Of a DNA stretch of 64,000 nt, positions 61,269-64,000 are shown piece by piece; position 1 is the first letter of the stretch, and the number at the start of each line of letters is the position of its first letter. Source of the DNA: Picochlorum sp. 'celeri' (Eukaryota; Chlorophyta; Trebouxiophyceae); assembly GCA_010909725.1 (NCBI GenBank), contig JAACMV010000014.1:806001-870000 (forward strand), written 5' to 3'. A model generated the notes under the pieces. That model was not told the DNA's origin and did not search any database. It saw only the letters and a program-made list of their open reading frames with translations. A program made the position numbers and the translations under genes.

Positions 61269-64000
61269 CTAGTAATCAAGGTCAAGATCAAATTCAGGAA
61301 GATCATCTTGCTCAGGAGGGGCCGATGCGACAGGGATTGGTGCAGTGGTTGGCAGACCAAGGCTCTCAATACCAGATCGCATGTAGTCGACAAGGCCAAT
61401 TCCTAGTTCCACAACGATAGGAACCTTCTTCGCTCCATGAGAATGGTAGATCGATGCATTTTCACTAATCTGCTCGATATCAGCCATGAATTCTTCGACT
61501 GATTTATATCTCCCTGCATTGGCTTTTTTTCTAATGTCCTGCAGACAAATCTCCTTTGACCTGGGTACAAAATCATTGTAGTCTTTGTAATGAGACTTCA
61601 ACACGGGGCTGACAAAAGTGAAATAGTATGTAGTAAGGCCTTTTTTATAAAGTGGCTCCCCTTCTTTCTTGGCTTTATCAAGAAGAGATATAATGCCCTT
61701 GTTGAGCTCATCCATGGGACCAGAGCCTCTCTTTTTGGTCTTTGCCTTCCGTGCCTCAGCCTCATCATATTCCTCATCACCATCCAAATCGAGTGATACA
61801 TCGTACTCCGTGTACTTTTGCGACGTGCGGGGCGCTCTTCTGCTACTTGACCTTCTCGGTGCGATTCCAAATCCTTCATCCATGGAATCTTCATCATCCT
61901 CCAAATCACCATATTGCTCTCTTCGTTTTGTCGGTCGTGTCCGCTTCGATTTTCTCTTACTACTTCTTGATGGCTTACTGCCTTCATAGTACTCTTGATC
62001 ATCCTCGTAAATATCAGCAGTAAAATCCTCATCCTGGCCCTCATTGTCCTCATACCCAGTTAAGAACTCAGTGTACTGGGCAAATTTTGCCCTTGACTTT
62101 CTGCTGCCAAGTTCGGCTGGCTCAGGCTCGAGTTCTTCCAGACTAAAATCAGGTACGTCTATTACTGGTTCAACAGGTTCTTGCTTCTTCTTTGGTTTGG
62201 GCTGGCTCTTCTTGACGGGTTTGGGTTTGGACGGCTTTGGCTTTTTTGGCTCCTTCTTCCCATGCAAGGCTTCAAGCTCTTCTGGAGCTGCTTGGAACGC
62301 TCCTTCCTTTAATTCCATCTCAGGAGCATATTCCTCCTCCTCCTCTTCTTCTTCAATCAGTTCCTCAGAGGCCATATCACTCCATTCGTCCTCCCCAAGT
62401 TCATCATCTCCATAAGCTTTTACTTTCCTTGCTCTGCGTGATGGCCGACTGGCTGATATTGTTTGCTCCATAAAGACATCATCTCGGAGTTCTTCATACT
62501 CATACGATTTTCTTCCACGACCTCTACCTCTGCCTGGCTTCTTCAGAGCTCCACCTCTGCTCCCTCTGCCACCCCGGCTGCCTCTGCCGCCTCGACTACC
62601 TCTGCCACCTCTGCTCCCTCGTCCTCTTGAAAATCCCTTACTTTTTGCGGCGGCATATCCAAGTTTCTTGATCCTACCTTCTATATGCGGCTTCCATTGA
62701 ACACTTCGAGTGTGAAATCCGAACGCGCTCATCGACCCATCTTCTTTGGGATACAAGGAAGCAAGCATGTGTGGGCGATCCCTCCCACCATATGTAACCT
62801 CCTTGATTTTCACAAATGATCCATCTGCCTGCAGCTCAAATATTTCTCTACGAATCCTTCGTGTTTTACCTGGAACCAGTTTGACTCCTTCGAGCCCAGT
62901 TGTCTGGTCTGCCGCTGCTTCAGCTGCCTTATCAGGTTCAGCTTCATTTTGGGCAGGTCCATCTATCAGACCGGCTGCTCTCATTTCCTCTAGATGTTTC
63001 GCCTCATCTTGCGCCGAAGGAGAATCTTCTCTCTTACTCTTGCTCTTCTTCTTGTCAGCTTCATCCTCGCTTTCATCTTCGAGTTCAGCTTGTAATTCGG
63101 CTTCCAGATCATCCTGTGCGCCTAAATCATCACCTACTGTATCATTCAAAAAGTTAACTTGCTTTTTAAATATTTCTTGAGCTCTCTCCCTGTAACGCTT
63201 CTGTAGCTCCAGTAAAGTCGTTTTTTGTTGTCGAACAAATTTACCCACGCCTAAAACAGCCCCATCTGCAGCAGAGGCATTCGCAAGCTGCCTTACAAGG
63301 TCAATCCTGGTCCAGCGAGCAAGGGGATCAATCTCTGATTCGTCAAGCCCGAATTCCATCAACTTTTTCTTTGCCTGCTGTGTTGTCATCCTACGAAGAT
63401 CTGCATCTGTACCTTGGACTTTACTAGCTTTTGTTTTGCTAGTTTGTTTTGAGTCGTCAAACCCAGAACTTTTGTGCCTCACGTCCCTGATAAAAGAGTA
63501 TCCAGTGCCTCTTCCAGTCGGATCACCTGGTCCATGAAGTCTCATTGTTGCTCTTCCTTCCCTAAAGGATGTCACAAATGCATCTGATAAAGACCAAGCC
63601 GCAGTTTGTAGAGCATGCTCCACAGCCTTGGCTGCCATCTGGATATCAGGGTCATCAGGGAGCATCTCTGCCGCCAATCTAAGTTTCTCAGGCACCACCC
63701 CGCCGAACGCATCATTGTTGTAGATTCCGCGCTGTTTCAGTCGGATCTGAGCCGCAAATGTCGCTTCTGTGACACAAGCATCTTCCGGAGATACCATCTT
63801 TTTCAACTCTGCCTCTGTTGGAATTCGTGCACCATGTGCAAGGGTATAAAATTCATCATGCCCATTCTTGGATACATACTTCAGATTGCACTCCTTGAAA
63901 AACATCCTGATCATATTGATTGGACGTCCTTTAAACATTTGAGAAGTTTTCAACAGGCTCACACATGGGATCTCCTCCGTGAATCCTCTGCGTTCCAACG
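61269..64000 (-). CDS. TAF1: TFIID subunit TAF1, C-terminal part (5' end outside window)
   Basis: The frame is open from the right edge to the TAG at 61269, so about 910 residues are visible and the N-terminus is missing. The beginning belongs to the DUF3591/histone-acetyltransferase-like core of TAF1 (CVSLLKTSQMFKGRPINMIRMFF, DEFYTLAHGARIPTEAEL). Next are an acidic middle and an Arg/Gly-rich tandem block (GSRGGR repeats, ~455-480 of the visible part). Long basic-acidic stretches follow, and a C-terminal bromodomain (last ~130 residues, LYKKGLTTYYFTFVSPVLK ... SVEEFMADIEQISENASIYH). TAF1 organises TFIID at core promoters. The bromodomain has His where Asn is expected. Confidence 0.93.
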   Translation of the reverse strand, partial: LERRGFTEEIPCVSLLKTSQMFKGRPINMIRMFFKECNLKYVSKNGHDEFYTLAHGARIPTEAELKKMVSPEDACVTEATFAAQIRLKQRGIYNNDAFGGVVPEKLRLAAEMLPDDPDIQMAAKAVEHALQTAAWSLSDAFVTSFREGRATMRLHGPGDPTGRGTGYSFIRDVRHKSSGFDDSKQTSKTKASKVQGTDADLRRMTTQQAKKKLMEFGLDESEIDPLARWTRIDLVRQLANASAADGAVLGVGKFVRQQKTTLLELQKRYRERAQEIFKKQVNFLNDTVGDDLGAQDDLEAELQAELEDESEDEADKKKSKSKREDSPSAQDEAKHLEEMRAAGLIDGPAQNEAEPDKAAEAAADQTTGLEGVKLVPGKTRRIRREIFELQADGSFVKIKEVTYGGRDRPHMLASLYPKEDGSMSAFGFHTRSVQWKPHIEGRIKKLGYAAAKSKGFSRGRGSRGGRGSRGGRGSRGGRGSRGGALKKPGRGRGRGRKSYEYEELRDDVFMEQTISASRPSRRARKVKAYGDDELGEDEWSDMASEELIEEEEEEEEYAPEMELKEGAFQAAPEELEALHGKKEPKKPKPSKPKPVKKSQPKPKKKQEPVEPVIDVPDFSLEELEPEPAELGSRKSRAKFAQYTEFLTGYEDNEGQDEDFTADIYEDDQEYYEGSKPSRSSKRKSKRTRPTKRREQYGDLEDDEDSMDEGFGIAPRRSSSRRAPRTSQKYTEYDVSLDLDGDEEYDEAEARKAKTKKRGSGPMDELNKGIISLLDKAKKEGEPLYKKGLTTYYFTFVSPVLKSHYKDYNDFVPRSKEICLQDIRKKANAGRYKSVEEFMADIEQISENASIYHSHGAKKVPIVVELGIGLVDYMRSGIESLGLPTTAPIPVASAPPEQDDLPEFDLDLDY
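62551..62630. repeat. minisatellite-like coding repeat (GSRGGR units) in TAF1
   Basis: Roughly four tandem 18 bp units encode GSRGGR within the TAF1 gene. The bases vary between units at wobble positions, so the repeat has had time to diverge or is under protein-level selection. Confidence 0.8.

Overview
The window reads as nuclear DNA of a unicellular green-lineage (Viridiplantae) alga, probably a chlorophyte of the prasinophyte grade; I cannot name the species. The evidence is gene content: a plastid ATP/ADP translocase, plastid chaperonin 60 beta with a transit peptide, plastid-type 3-dehydroquinate synthase, sterol C24-methyltransferase, a two-AP2-domain transcription factor, a MUT9/PPK-type casein kinase I relative, an ACT-domain Raf-like kinase and a CxxCxGxG thylakoid-type zinc-finger protein. 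A secondary green-plastid host (e.g. a chlorarachniophyte) is a less likely alternative. I could place 32 genes plus one doubtful orphan. Introns are GT-AG, mostly 60-105 nt, usually near the 5' end of the gene, with donors such as gtatg/gtacg/gtgcg and acceptors such as tgcag/gtag. I rebuilt 24 coding introns by eye, 10 of them in one gene.

Layout. 1-3511 (-): DNA cytosine methyltransferase with PWWP, CXXC-like and Tudor-like modules, cut by the left edge. 4156-5863 (+): otubain protease. 6026-6573: doubtful orphan. 6854-7779 (-): myristoylated LRR protein. 8435-9742 (+): double-AP2 factor. 10227-12657 (+): STT3. 12697-13389 (-): J-like protein. 14034-14993 (-): secreted, probably GPI-anchored protein. 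15649-17436 (+): PLAC8-DNase II fusion. 17808-19054 (+): sterol methyltransferase. 19081-19688 (-): UEV/MMS2. 19986-22280 (+): BRF1. 22339-27875 (-): giant SAP-FN3-Ddl-like plastid protein. 28499-28930 (+): mitochondrial uL11. 28981-30279 (-): RGG-WD40 protein. 31049-32959 (+): NTT. 32980-34590 (-): RCC1 repeats. 35316-37106 (+): MLK/PPK kinase. 37112-37865 (-): TsaE. 38205-39369 (+): PEX10. 39457-39957 (-): tail-anchored protein. 40732-41427 (+): SRPBCC-like. 41570-42529 (-): lipase. 42750-44401 (+): MPP beta. 44750-47017 (+): APC4. 47059-48513 (-): NIPA-like. 49310-51172 (+): STY kinase. 51229-54162 (-): AzgA purine permease. 54446-55744 (-): DHQS. 55944-56390 (+): LQY1-like. 56506-58646 (-): four-repeat hnRNP-Q-acidic-domain-like protein. 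58945-61184 (+): CPN60B. 61269-64000 (-): TAF1, cut by the right edge.

Most genes are housekeeping and not functionally linked. They cover transcription (BRF1, TAF1), cell cycle and ubiquitin (APC4, UEV, otubain), organelle biogenesis (NTT, CPN60B, MPP, PEX10, uL11m, TsaE), secretory glycosylation (STT3) and signalling kinases. Two architectural facts stand out. Strand switches almost gene by gene (26 of 31 neighbour pairs), and 12 of the 13 convergent pairs have stop codons only 5-142 bp apart.

The most unusual proteins are a PLAC8-DNase II fusion that keeps both HxK motifs, a single spliced protein with four tandem hnRNP-Q-acidic-domain-like repeats, a cytosine methyltransferase with chromatin-reader modules C-terminal to its catalytic domain and PCI instead of PCQ, and a ~1815-residue SAP/FN3/ATP-grasp plastid protein. 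No CRISPR array, insertion sequence, rRNA or convincing tRNA was seen.
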